DNA from: Trogon surrucura
Lineage: Eukaryota; Chordata; Aves; Trogoniformes; Trogonidae
Length of the DNA: 64,000 bases
Direction of reading: 5' to 3'
NCBI GenBank assembly: GCA_020746105.1
Contig: CM036622.1
Location: forward strand, 20,251,487-20,315,486
In this document: one piece after another, positions 39,301 to 57,600 of the stretch
How positions within the stretch are numbered: the first letter of the stretch is position 1
Layout of the letters: every line of letters starts with the position of its first letter
Notes under the pieces: model-generated
The model's input: the letters and a program-made list of their open reading frames with translations, nothing else
Databases searched by the model: none
What the model was told of the DNA's origin: nothing
Translations under genes and position numbers: made by a program

Positions 39301-41190
39301 AAAACAGTCTCTACTGAAAGCAATTAACATGCCTCTGGAAGACGAGATCTTTCAGACGGACATGTGCAAAAGCATCACCAGGCAGGAGAGGCAGGGAACG
39401 ACTGAGCAACCTCTCCCACTGCACAGCCCAAGGTCAGGCTAGAGTGGAGCCCAGGAGAGCAAAGCCAAGCCTCCTACCCAGGTGCCACCAGCACAGAAGC
39501 ACATGTGGTTTGGGTTGTGGATTTTTTCTCCACCTCTTGAACTGTGATCAGGCTTGAAAAGTCCATGCCCAGCTGAAGCAGAGACAGCTCCCATGTGTGT
39601 TGCTTGTTTCTCGTTTCTGGAGGAGAAGAAATGAAGGCAGGGAACAGAGTTCAGCTGATAGGTGCCCCTGCACGGGCACTGAGTGCTGTCCTCTTCCACT
39701 GGCATCCCCTGAATATCAGCCAGCTCTTCCCATCTGCCTCCAAACATCTCTGGCACATGTGAAATGCTGTGCAGAGCAGCAGCATGGGGTACAAAAAGAG
39801 GCCTTATAAGTGTGAGCACCTGAAATGACAACGGGTGATGACCCAGAACGCTGGGCTGCAGTGAAGCCCCAGTGCAAGGCTGAGCAGTTGGACTCCCTTT
39901 CACAGCCAGGACTGCCTGGGTCAGGGTTGGGTACGTCGGTGTGGTGCAGTGCTAAAAATACCAGCTTTCATCAGAGAAGGTTAAGTGTTCGAAGACAGCT
40001 CAAGATCACAACTGATAAGCTCAGACATGTTACCCTAATACTTTCTTCTTACACATTTGCCCACAGATGCTGTCTGCTCTCAGCACTCTGTTCTTGCATC
40101 TTCTTTCTTTCCATTCTTTCTGCAAGGCCCTTCAAAGGAAGATTAAGCAGCAGGACTTTCTGATGTCCTACTTCTGCTTCTGTGGAGGCAGAAGGCAGGG
40201 CAAATATGCCTCATTGCTGCTATCAAAAGTCTTATTTGAGCACCACCTCTCCCCCTCACTCCAAATCAAGGAAAACCATGCTCAGTCACCTTAAACTGAA
40301 TATAGTCATATTTTCCTTGCTCCCAGCCTATTTACCGTTGGCAAGGGGCAGAACTGGCAGACCCTAGTGAACTGAACAAAAACCCTTTGTGGCAAATCCC
40401 AGCTTTCTGGTATCCTGTTGGCACTTGGGTGTGCTTCTTAGAAGCCCAAATCTACTGCTCATCTTAGATCCTTTTTTCTCAGGATCTATCTCAGAGGAGC
40501 CAAGAATTTGTTTCAGGAAAGGTCAAGGCAATAAACCCCAAATTGTTTATGTACATAAACAGCCCTAGGACATAACATGCTTTTCTTATTCTGAGCCTCT
40601 TTTTGATGCAGCCAGAAAGTGCAATTAAAATTGAACACCTGCAAAAATAGGGCAACATTTGCAGCATAGCCTGTGCCACTGTATCCACTAGCCTCATCCT
40701 GCAATAGACATCCCATCCCTGCTCAGATATGGCCAAAAATGAAATCCAACAGAGCAAAACTCACCCAACTGGAAGCAGCAGTCCCACACTTGATCAAGCA
40801 GAGTTTGACCAACAGTGATGTCAAGACATGCTCACACCCACTTCCTGCGTGGGCACATCCCATCCCATTTCTGTGCGGAGCTGTAACCCCATTTTCCTTG
40901 GGTTCTTCCCTCTACCTGATTTGAAGCCCCCATATTCATCTGGCATGATGGTGGATTGATGGGACTGAACCATCCCTGGAGAGTTTCTCTCAACTTTCCC
41001 AAGGCTGAGTGTCTAGCGAGAAAAATCTTCACCACTTTTGGCAGTTTTCTGAAGGCATCACCACATGCTGCGACCTCCAGACAGCTGGGGAAAGGTCAGG
41101 CAGCCCGTATGTGGAGCCAAAGCATGGCTCTATTTGCATGAGCTGCTGGTTAGCAGCAGACATCTGTAAGTGATGTATTGTCTTAAGATC

Positions 41191-41322
41191 TATCCCAGGG
41201 ACAACTGCGGGGCCTATTCAAAATGTCCTGAAGTTTAGGAGTTCTTGGGAACAGAGGCAAACCTACCAAAACAGCAGGTATCCAAAATAGCTCTAGAGGA
41301 TGAGCTATTAGAAACTTGACCA
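41191..41322 (+). repeat. Left arm of a long imperfect inverted repeat
   Basis: This arm pairs with 41657-41808 in reverse complement. Exact shared block: 17 nt (tttaggagttcttggga at 41234-41250; its complement at 41750-41766). A 20-nt block beginning aaaatagctct at 41284 matches with one mismatch. Weaker matches continue outward (atcccagggacaactgcggg) and inward past aaacttgacc. No ORF or known repeat family is recognised. Confidence 0.75.
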
Positions 41323-41656
41323 TCTTCGGAGGTCCTCAGTCCAGAAACTGCTGTAAAGATGCCTCTTGCAGAGAGCTGAGATGCAAATCAGCATAACCTC
41401 ACAACAGCTGATCAACCAGAGAAAAATAAATGCCTGGTGACCCCACAGAGAAAGGCTTGCCCACACTTGAATGCAGTCCACCTTGTCAAAGCCTCACAGC
41501 AAGAGTTCTACCTCCATCACTTCATTAATGGTGCCTCATTTGGGAATTTGAACTTTCATTTCATTTGCAAGCTTGAAGGAACTAAAAGCCTCATGCCCAC
41601 AGTGCTGTGTGCTGCAAGATGAAGAGGGACAGAATGTGCAAGTAGACATGATGGGA

Positions 41657-41808
41657 AGGTCAAGTTTAACAGACCTCATCCTCCAGAGCTATTTTGTGCA
41701 GTATTTGGATATGTTTGGAGGCCTGCTATTCTGGCAGGATAATCAGCACTCCCAAGAACTCCTAAAGTTCAGGACTTTTGGACTGGTCCCCACAATTGGC
41801 CTTGGGAT
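41657..41808 (-). repeat. Right arm of a long imperfect inverted repeat
   Basis: Reverse-complement partner of 41191-41322. It carries an insertion of about 20 bases relative to the left arm between the two strongest blocks. The spacer of about 330 bases shows no gene. The pair could be two opposed copies of one interspersed repeat or the ends of a non-autonomous DNA transposon; the arms would form a long stem in single-stranded form. Confidence 0.75.
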
Positions 41809-44618
41809 GGGGTTCCTGCACCTCTGCACAGCTGGTGCACTACATTGTAAACACCATGTAAGGAGGAAAAGTTGCTTTCTCCTGTGGCTGCTGGGTGCCT
41901 GGGTCCGTGCTTAGCTGGTCAGAACCCTGGATGCTGTGGCATCTCATCCTCCAAGCGGCTGTCCTGCTCCATCCTGCTTCCTGATGCAACCAGCATGGAG
42001 CAATAGGCTGATTCTGCAAATCTGGATTTTCATTGGAAAGACACAGTAACACCGGGAGAAAGGCAGTGACAGAAGGATATAAAATATATGTGGGCAAATT
42101 AGGCTGCAAGAGAATTAGGGAAATAATGATGCTCTAGCAACTTGAAATTTGTAGGTCCGAAGACGAAACTTTTTTGAGATGCTTTTGGGAAGGGAAAATA
42201 CAGCCTGTCAAGCCAATACCACCTGCTGAAGACAGCACTCGGAGACCAAGATTCATGGCACTGGTTAAACTGGTGTTTATTAGTTGTTCGTGCACCCAAA
42301 ATCCCTGTTCTGAAGCTTGAAAAACTGAGTCCATGGTTGGGGATTGGGGGGTGTGGGGGCAGAGACCTTGGATGCCCACATGTGCAGCCATCCACCATCG
42401 CAAGATGTGTTTCCTTTCTCCTAGGTTCCTGGTCTCCCTTCCCCCATTTGTCTTATCTGGCAGCTAATTATCATTCCACAGGTAATTGCTGGAGGAGCCA
42501 TAGGGGATCCATAAACCACTAACACTGGGGACTTTTTCTGAAGAATCAAAAGACCAGAGAAATCCTATATATTATTGTTGTTACTCATGTGATTATCACT
42601 TCTGTAATAGCAGCTGAAACTGTCAAATTAGGTTGTGGAAACTGCTGTTGCTGCACAGTCACGAAGACAAGGTTATCGTCCCTGAAGCTGTTCCAGTCTA
42701 AGAGGTTTTCAATTGGGAGGAAATAATACGTTCAGAAGCTCTAATGAGAGAGTTACAAAATAAACCCAGACCTGAGGGGAAGGAAGGAGGAGGGAGGTGA
42801 AGTCTCAGTGCAGAGACCTCCATGAAGCAGTGAATTGGGGAGCAGCCACTGCCGGGGCAGCAGATTCGGGGGGGGGCACTCAGCAATTCTGCATGCATGT
42901 ACATGTTGGTTATCTAATAAGCTATTTCTTAAGCGCCAGTGATACTGCTACTTGTATTATAAATTCAGTGATCTTCCCTTTTACTGGTCATTAATCTGCT
43001 TCATTTCCTGACAATTTTATACTTTTTTGATAAACTGTCTAACTGCTTGGAAGAAACGATGTCAAAAGCTGTACCTTAGGCATTCGCCCAACTAATGAAG
43101 AAAATCCATCACAAGCGGAGTTTATCTATTGCTTTGCTGGATGTAAGTAAATCATCAAGCTAATTTACTTCCATTAATCTTAAAAGGTGGCACTACAATG
43201 ATAGTCCTATGTTGGAGTGAGCATTTCTTTCCTTTTCTGCATAAATATTTAAGCAAGTACTGAAAGCATAAATAAATTACTTCCTAAAAGCCAGATTATT
43301 TTTATATCCAGCAATTTAACAATAAATTTGAATTTACTTCCTAGCTTTTGCCTTTCAGGCAGCAGCTGGCCTATGCTTCATTCCCATGGGCACGGAGCCA
43401 CTAGTTTTGGCCAAGAACCTCATGAGGTCTCCAAGTACCAGCCCTGAGTGCCACATCCCTGGTGTTGTGAAGTGGGTGGCTGGCTTCAGTGGGTGCTCAG
43501 GCTGCTCTGCAAGGTCTGTACGGTGCTGCTGCAAAGGCTATTTGGTGCCCTGGGGCCGCAAGAAGCAGCTCAAGAATGTGTTTGCAGGCAGGCAGGTGTG
43601 TTCAGTTGGCTGGGGCTGATTTGGCCCCTGCCTTTCTTCTCCTGGCCCTATTTTCTGCCAGCCGAAGCATTGTGCACAGCCAGTAAAGCATCGTGTGGAT
43701 CACTGTGGAAAGAAACAGTTTCTTCCTAGTGAAGTCTCATGAGGCTGTGTGCCATGCCCTTATGCTATTCCCTGAGTGCTGGCAGCGAGCAATACAAGCC
43801 CAGGGTGCCACGGGTGGGCACAAGAATGCTGCAGGTGTGGCCTCCTGCAAGGAGCCCTGGCAGGAGCACTGCCTGGTGCCTTGGGAGAAACCTTACAGGC
43901 TTTTCCAGCAGCTCTTGAAGTGACAAAGGGGAGAATAAGGCAGAGAACAGCTGCGTTGTGCTTTTGGCCTTGGTCTTTTCAGGGGAGATGTGGAGCAAGC
44001 CGTGCCTCATGTCTGTGCTGCTGGGCCCCCTGGGGACACTCACACAGATGGCTTCACTTACCCAATGGTCTTGGCTCCTTGCCCAACCATCCTGTCACAA
44101 GTGATGCTAGCAAGAGCATCCTTGGTAGGGTACAGGTTGCATTTAATTGCCCCCACTGGGAGCCACTTGCACTTCACCTTTTGCAGGTCCAGGGAAGGTG
44201 CCTTAACCTGTTTCTCCATTGTTTTTTCCCTTGCTTAGCTGCTGCTGCCTTCTTAAAACTAAAGCAGTCCTGCCCCAGCACAGCAGCCAACTTGGACCAT
44301 GTCCTTTTTTTGTTACCCTGCCCCAACTGGATCTGTGATGATGTTCAGTAAAATTTGGTTGAAACAAGATCACTGCTGAGATGAGATCTTGTTTGTCAAG
44401 CATGGCCCTGAATTCACTTTTGTAACTACATTATAAAACCGTAAAAATAATTTTGTCACAGGAAATAAGACATATTTATAGGTGGAGCAAACTGAAAACA
44501 TGCAATATTTTACATAGTAAAGGCTGGTATAAGAACAGTCCACAGGATTTCTCTGAATGGCCATGGTGACAGTTCAGTGCCTGTGAGCTTTGCTGGCTAC
44601 ATAGACAAAGCACATGAG

Positions 44619-44633
44619 AAAAAAAAAAAAAAA
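44619..44633 (+). repeat. Poly-A run (15)
   Basis: Homopolymer of 15 A; the sequence upstream does not resemble a processed gene copy. Confidence 0.9.
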
Positions 44634-46130
44634 GACTAGAGGAGACTAATGATCAGTCTCTGCAAGGTCATGGCTTTTGCTTCTCTCATTTATCCACACA
44701 CATCTCTTTATTAAATGAAGGGCAATTTTTATTCACATGCAGAACAGTTAAAGATGTTTCCCCACGTGTTTAGCCATCAAATATGTTACAACTAAAGAAA
44801 TGCAAAAAAAACCTGAGAAAATCCCCACTACCATATCCAATGTTAAGGTCAAAGAGATGCAACTAGAGGTAAGGCAGAAGCTGCTGTTTCAGCACAACAA
44901 ACCACAGCTTTGGCCACCACCTGACCGATGCTACACATCCTAACCCAAACTGTTGTTACCACACAGTTTTTCTCAGTGTACTTTCTGGATTTAATCACGT
45001 TATGTTTATTCTCCATTATTCATATAAGGCCATGCCTGGGCATAGCTTTTGATAGGACCCAAGATGAGTTATTTTTTCTCCTTCATGCTTACAGGCTAAA
45101 TTTACCTTCTGACAATGAATCCCCGTGATTTGGGCTTTGGCAGGACTTCCCTGGCAGTCATCCGTCGCATGGTACTGCAAACAGCATGATAACTCACGGG
45201 ATGGAGAGTGTGCTGGGGAACAGGCTTTCTCTGGCTAACTGGACATCAGGACCCCAAGAAAATGGGGTTGATGCTGTGGATGCTGATGTGCCTGAGGTGC
45301 TAAGTGCTGACATTTTCTGAGGGCACTCACGCTTGACACCCATGTCTCACTTTGTCTTCTCTTCAGCAAGAGGAAAAAGAGAAAAAAAAAGGTAATTTCC
45401 TGTGGCTATCAGCATGGGTTTTAAAGTATCCCCTTGCAGGATCTAAAACTGGCATGGTGCTGAGAGAGATGGAGCAGGGAAAGCATCACTGAACGTTCAC
45501 CTTTTCTTCCTCTCCTACTGTATGGGTAGCTGAGTTCTCCAAAGCTAGGGCAAAGACTTAGCAGCACAGTGCAGGTGTCCATGCCAGTCCCACCTTGACT
45601 TTCCAAAGGCACAAGTGACCTAGGGTGCCTCAAGCATGGGAACTCCTCCTCTAGTGCTGGAGAAATGGAGGGGTCCTCTCCAAGGCCCCTTTAAAAAGCT
45701 TTCTCCTGATGTCAAACCATCAGCCCACAGGCTGAGGATCAGCTGCTCCTGGCAAGCAGACACTGACGGCATGCCTCAGCTGGAAAACACACTGTGGGGA
45801 ACAAGAGGCTCTGACAAAGGATGTCCCTGTACCTGTCTTCCTTCTGTTCATTTTGCTTTTGAATTATCTCTTAGACCTGACATTTGACGGCCTGCCTGGC
45901 TGGGATGCTGCTGTGCCCCACCACAGCGGGCTACTGGGCAAGAGCCTGAGGGATGACAAGAGCAGGATGAGAGAAAAAAAGAAAGAGTTTTGCACTCAAC
46001 TGCTGAAATAGCCTGGCATTTTTGTTAAAAGACATTTTTGCAAATCTTGGAAAGATTTTTGTGCAGCCACATCTAAGAGAGCAGGCAGGTGTGCTTTTCA
46101 CAAGTAGCAGAGCTCAGTGTGAGTTTGCCT

Positions 46131-46936
46131 TTTAATCCCCTGACAGCAAAGGGAAAGAGCAAGCAAGAGATTTAAATCTTCAAATCCCACATTCCAAATG
46201 CAGCTCAGCAGCAGCCCAGGCCCACCAAGGCACAGCACGTGGCACACGAGCCTCCCTGGGGCCAGCACCACATGCCTGCGAGGGCAGCTTCTGTTGGATG
46301 CTCACTTTGGGCTGAGGTTCTGCCTGGCTCCAGCTTTGGGCACTGGCTTACACTCAGTCCCAGGCACACATCACCTCCTCCATTGGGTGAAAGACAGAGC
46401 TTGGGTGTTTTGTCCCTGCTTAATCCACTTAGAAAGCTTCCCTCTGCCTTCCCCCATGAGGCTGCAACATCTTTGCCCGTGATGTTTTTGAAACAGTGAA
46501 GATACCATCAAAAAGCCCAGTGCAAGCCATAGAAAGGCTGCCAGTGAGGCTCCCAGCCTTTAACAGTGCCTCTTACCACTTCTTTAACCCTTCCCGGGGT
46601 CCATGTAGGCTGTTCAACTTTTCAAGCCTCCAGTTGTCAAAGTTTGAGTGAATTCATGCAAAAATCTCATAGATGCGCCCTTCCTTTGAAAATCCATGCT
46701 GAGACCATTACTTGATAACTATTGCCTTTCTCAAGTAGTTGTGGGTTGTTCCAGGAGACATGTGCTCCACCTTTTTCCTATTCCCTGCTCCAGGGCACCC
46801 TATAATGCAGGGGGAAACACCTTTTGGAGATCCAAGCACCTGCACGCAGTCTTACATCACCCACATTGAGGGTGCGAGGTTCACCAGTCACCACGGGGTT
46901 TGCAAGGCGGAGGTGCTGTGCCGGCTGGAGGTGGGT
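46131..46936 (-). other. GASK1A: Candidate GASK1A 3' UTR
   Basis: The first plausible signal I see beyond the stop on this strand is ATTAAA (TTTAAT on the plus strand) at 46131-46136, about 800 bases away. The extent is a guess from this hexamer. Confidence 0.3.
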
Positions 46937-52443
<5,507 letters not shown>

Positions 52444-52782
52444 TTACTGGGGGTCCCTATGGAGTGCTAGGGCCAAGGATCCCTCAGACCTGTTCGCCCC
52501 TTCCCCAGTCAGAGCTCTCAATAAGCTTAATGGAGTTTGCTTTAGAGGAGCAGCACCTCTGCTTGTGTGCTCACTGGGAAAGGTGTTCCCCAAGCACTGT
52601 AGCAGGAGAGGTACAGCTCGCAACAGGATTCATGCCAGAAATTAGCTGAAATCCCTTCAGAAGCTGGTCGTAGCAAGGGCTGACCATGCCTACAGTGCTG
52701 ATGTACAGGATCACCCCATGGGTGATGAATTCTTTATGATCAAGTCTTTTGCTTTAAAGACACAAGAAATTAAAATAAAAGG

Positions 52783-52798
52783 AAAAAAAAAAAAAAAA
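52783..52798 (+). repeat. Poly-A run (16)
   Basis: Homopolymer of 16 A upstream of GASK1A exon a, preceded by an A-rich taaaataaaagg stretch. Confidence 0.9.
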
Positions 52799-53837
52799 GA
52801 AGGCCAAACCAGACCAAATTCCTGTCTGGATGCAAATGCTTTTCAGTCCCTAAGAAGTTTTTATCTTCAGACTTCTCTCTGGGAACCCTCAGTGGTTCCT
52901 ATCCTGGTTGCACACTGAATCCATAACCTGATCCCCATGCCCTTGATCACGGGACATCTCAATGTGTGTCGAGACACAGCCTCCAGAGCTCTGCCCATCA
53001 CTGTGTTCAGCAAAAGCAAGGCAGCTCCAAGTGCCAGCCTATATTTAAGAAAGGATGCAAGCTCCTGTATCTGAAACCGAAAATATTCTGATTCCTGGCA
53101 CCAAGGAATTGCCTTTAGACAGGTACTACCAAGTTTTGATGTATATATCTTTATTCACGCAGCTTGCTTTCCCCCTTTTTAGTCATACTTTCCACTCCGA
53201 AGAGACTTACAAAAATTATATAGGCTGGAAATGCAGTTAGGAGCAAATCCTCTGCAAGTCTCCCTTCATTGCAAAGCTCGTATCTCATCTTGAGCCTAAA
53301 GGCACCCCATGTGTGCAGTGCTGGGGCTCCCCTGAGCTCCTGTGCTGTACTCATCCAGGCTCAGGCAGTCTAACACGCTTTGAGAGGCTGGAGAGGCAAA
53401 AGGCACCTTGGCACCATTTCACTGCTGTATAACAGATGATTCCAAGCGGCTTAAACCCACATTGGAGGTCAAGGCAACATTCAAGTGGATACATTTTTTT
53501 TCAATTATTTCTTTTGGAAACACAAGTATACCCATGGCAGGCACAGCAGGACAATATATTGCCAAAGAAAGGATGAGAGATTGCTTATAAGAGAAAAAGC
53601 TTGGCGGGAAAAAAGAAAAAAAATAAAAAAGAGAGAGCTAAAGAGCTAAAATGCTGGGGATTGAAAGCCAGCAACCAGAATGACTTCCAGAAAGCAGATG
53701 GGTGAGTATAAGCATTTCCAGCTGTGGGGCTTTTAGGACCGCAGGCTCCTGCTGGCTGCCCAGCACAACTCCTGCCCTGAGAAGCTGCCCCAGGCAACCC
53801 CACTGCATGAGCCCCTTCATGAGTTGATCCAGCACTA

Positions 53838-53910
53838 AGAATCATAGAATTGGGTTAGAAGGAACATTTAAAGGTCATCTAGTCCAGCCCCCTACCCTAA
53901 TATACATCAG
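53838..53910 (-). mobile_element. CR1 3'-end fragment
   Basis: On the plus strand, agaatcatagaattgggtta is followed by aaggtcatctagtccagccc, the reverse complement of a CR1 3' terminus. Only about 70 bases are clear. It lies about 480 bases from a second CR1 end in the opposite orientation. Confidence 0.75.
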
Positions 53911-54389
53911 GTTTTGTGCCCTCACTGCAGGGAGGCTGCTTCAGGTGCCATATCCCTCCCAAAGACACTGTATCAGCCCATGTGGATAAGAGGATCCACA
54001 AAGCCACCAACTTGATGCCAGCAACCATGGGTATTTTCCTTCAAGAGGGACACCTCGAAGGACTGAGCAGATTTAATGCAGCTTATAAGAGCTAGAGATG
54101 GTGCATTTGGAGTGATTCAGCCTTACAGCTCTCATTTAGTTGTTTCTCTCCCAGAAATACAATGTAGTGCAGCAAAATACATCCACCAGGCCAAGTTCTT
54201 TGCTCACACGCGGCTTACACTGGCCTCTGCTGGGATCTGGGGCTGCCTGGTGTGGGCCTTCAGGACCTGCTGGGGGACCACCTGTTTTAACTCTCCCTTA
54301 AGGGCCCAGAGTGAAAAGGAGCTAGTCCAGGCTGAGGCTGTTCAGAGAGCGATGTCCTCTCCTAGATCACGGACAGGGTTATTCAAGGC

Positions 54390-54661
54390 TTGGTAACAAC
54401 AGGACAAGAGGCAATGGTTTTAAACTAGAGCAAGGTGGATTTAGATTAGACATTAGGAAGAAGTTCTTTACTATGAGGGTGGTGAGATACTGGCACAGGT
54501 TGCCCAGAGAGGTGGTGGAGGCCCCATCCCTGGGGGCAGTCATGATCAGGCTTGATGGGGGTCTGAGCAATTTGATCTAGTTGAAGATGTCCCTGCCCAG
54601 AGCGGGGAGGTTGGACTAGATGACCTTTAAAGGTCCCTTCCAACCCAATACATTCTATGAT
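54390..54661 (+). mobile_element. CR1 3'-end fragment (plus orientation)
   Basis: The segment begins with acaggacaagaggcaatggt, continues with the CR1 ORF2 C-terminal stretch (gttgcccagagaggtggtgg) and ends in the canonical aggtcccttccaacccaat and ttctatgatta tail at 54661. It is 5'-truncated, retaining about 270 bases. It lies in the GASK1A upstream region, antisense to that gene. Confidence 0.92.
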
Positions 54662-57600
54662 TAACTGTCCCAGGCAACATACTACATGGCTAAATTATTG
54701 CCTCAGGCACCTTTCCAGGCAGGGGATGGCCTCCGAGCAGCCCTGAGGGAGAGCAGGATTTCTGTCAAGTGGCTGGTTGCAATGCCTCCCCAGCCCTCTG
54801 CTGCTTGGATGGGATAAGGATTTGCTGTAGAACCATAGCTAACCCCAACTAGCACACGCACTACCCGAGCTCAGCTACCCAAAACATTCATGTCCTGGAT
54901 TTCAAGCAAGCCCTACAGCATGCAGACACGTGCTTATTCCCAAGAACCCACAACCCAGGTCTGGCATCCTGAGGGAGAGTGTTTAGGGGAAGTGTAATGT
55001 CTAAATCACAGTTTAATCATAGTAAAATAAGGCTGTGACATAAAACCACTGGATTCTGATATCTTGATATCCTTACTCCTTCCAACTCATCGCCATAAGT
55101 GCTTCACAGTCTGTCTCTCCAATCTCAAAGTACACTGAATTAACTGCAATTACATCTATGGAGTTAATCCTGATGGACAGGATTAACTGCAAATCTCCAC
55201 ACTCCCATCTGCATCCAGCCAGGTTCCCTCCCCAATTCCTGCTTCCCAGGCACTCGTACTGGTGCTTCCCCAGTCTCATCCCTCTGGAGAGACATGGCCC
55301 ACCCTGCTATCAGCAAAACTCGCTGTACCCCTCTTCTTCTGCACAGAGGATTTGAAGGGTGATCCACCTGATAATAACCTTTGGACACTCACACCATCCC
55401 TGGGTGTGCATAGAGCCTGGCTGCCAAAAATCTGCGTAACCTGGGAGAGGATAGGAATATGCATGCAGGAGCCATTTGGAGAATCTTGGAAATACTGCAG
55501 GAAGAAATCCTTTTTAATCCCCAGCTGGAGAACAGTGAATGCCAAATAGATGGCAATGACTGCTGGGCTTTAATGCCAAGTCAATTCACAGTCCAAGTGG
55601 TTAAGGAATCTAAACCCACTTTGTCTTCTCCATCAGCAAGCTCAGGTTTGGGCACTGTAAATTAAAGCTTCATTTCTTTCCCACTCCAAGCCCGAAATAT
55701 CATGCTGTGAAGCTCAGCTCCCTTCCACAGTCCCATTCAGTATTTCCCTGCCACATCAACAACAAAAAGAAAAAAAAGTGCAAGTACAGTCTCTGTGTTA
55801 TTGCTGGCGGTTGATACTGCAAATTTAATAATAATCTAGACAATAGAACATCGTAGAAATAATATTACATTTACAAGCTCAAGCTGAATACTTTTCCAAA
55901 GAGACTTTCATTGAGGGCAAACTAAAAAAAAATGCTGCAGTTTAAGCTATGGCTCTGATTCAGCCTGAAATGCAAACCATACATACAGCTCTGCTTTGCC
56001 AGCCTGACATCCTGACGGTACAGCACGTCTTCTCTAGGAATTAGGTCCATTTCCCAGAGGGCAACCTACAGGCAAAACCCATAAAAAGGCTTAGGAGAGG
56101 TACTGTTTGTTCCAGGATGCCAATAAGTAAATTATATCTGTGCTTGTCAGAGGGACATAGACCACAGCCCAGGTTCCCAAAGGCATGGTGGAAAGCCTGT
56201 GCAGCCAGGCCACATGGGGATAAAACTTTTTAAGTTTGTTTGGGAGGATTTTATCTTTGACATTGTATTCCCAGGATGCTTGAACCTTGGCAGAATTTGA
56301 AGTAGAGAAGTATGTTTTCAATTCCTTTTCAAAGTGCATCAAATTGGCTTTGCTAAGCTTGAAAGAAAAGAACAAACCCCAGACTTCCAAGACTGTAAGA
56401 AGCAGCCCTAAAACTAGAAAGAGGTCATGGAAATACGTGGCCTTTAAAAGGAGGTTTCATCTCTGTTTTCCTCTAACATCCAGAAGAATGATCCTGCCCA
56501 AGCACAAGCACTGCCAGACCCCTCCAGCAGTAAATCCCAACATCCCAAACAGGTGCCCAAGGGAGCCAGGATGGCTCAGCCATGGCCATGTCCTGCCCTA
56601 AGGTCCCAAGCACAGAGGACTTCGCTGAAGGCCACCGGTGAGATGTTTAAAAGCAGGTATGTGCATTTTTTTTGATGCACACTGTGTAGGGTGCATTTTT
56701 CAGGAGGGTGCAACACACAGAGGTGTACTTACTCTCCCAGCACCGTGCTTGTTGCTCACCTGATGAAGCACAAAACCATCTGGGCAGCAGGAGTCACAGC
56801 CTGCCATGCCCATGCTTGAAAAGCAGCTGGGAAAAATCCTCTGGCTGCCCCCACCTTCAGGAATGTCTCCAGAGCCTTGCACCCACCACGTGGTGCTTAT
56901 ATCAGTTCCTTGCGCATTGGGAAGAAAAGATGAGAGCAGGTACCTCAACTAAATCCAGGAGGGGAACAGCCCCTTTCTTTTGGTTTTAACCTGGAATTCT
57001 TTTGGTTTGTTGAGGGCATGGCACATGGGCTAAGCTCATGTGGGTACCCATAACCTCACTGAGGACATGGGAAGAGACAAAGCCTCTCCACCCGCAGAGT
57101 GACTGGGCAAGCCCAAGCAGAAGGAAATCTTTGGCAGCATCCATTATCCATCAATGAAGTGCTTAAGTGCCTTCCTATTTCATCCTGCTCAGGGAAGGCA
57201 GATGGCTCACAGAGTGGGAGTACTAAAGACAGCTATTAAATGATGACTTCCAGCCTCAAAGGTAGCCCCAGCTCTGAATAGCTGCCCAGGAGGGTAGGTC
57301 CACTGTGCTCCCCCAGCACACAGCTACAGCACCAGGTCCCACCACCACCCACATCACCATGGGGTGTGAATAATGGATGGTCCTTCATCCGGCCTTGTGG
57401 TACATCAAAGTGGTCGTAATTCTTAGCAGACCTGCATCAACTTTGTGTCTGGTGTGGTTTCTGCCAGGGATGCTATTTTTTTTCCTCCAAAATGCCCTTC
57501 AAGGGGAGAGAATCATGACCACACTGTATTTCAGCATCCTGAAGGCCACCCTGTCTGGCACCAGCACAGGGATGTGGTAGGCAGGTGGCCCTGCAGTCCA

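Larger units (their letters stand above)
25830..46130. other. Intergenic space between the 3' ends of POMGNT2 and GASK1A
   Basis: About 20 kb between convergent genes. Apart from one CR1 tail, microsatellites, short tandem repeats and the inverted repeat at 41.2-41.8 kb, I see nothing I can call a gene. ORFs here are short and none shows a recognisable domain. Confidence 0.55.

Noticed and set aside
42560-42650. Possible ancient SINE/LINE 3' end (ttattgttgttactcatgtg then tctgtaatagcagctgaaac)
   Set aside because: Weak resemblance to amniote-wide ancient repeats; too diverged to call without alignment.
43020-43160. Possible very old CR1/L3-like reverse-transcriptase relic (gatgtcaaaagctgtacctt)
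   Set aside because: Only a short phrase resembles the AFDTVSH-encoding region in antisense, and the flanks do not align with CR1 by eye. It needs a repeat-library search.
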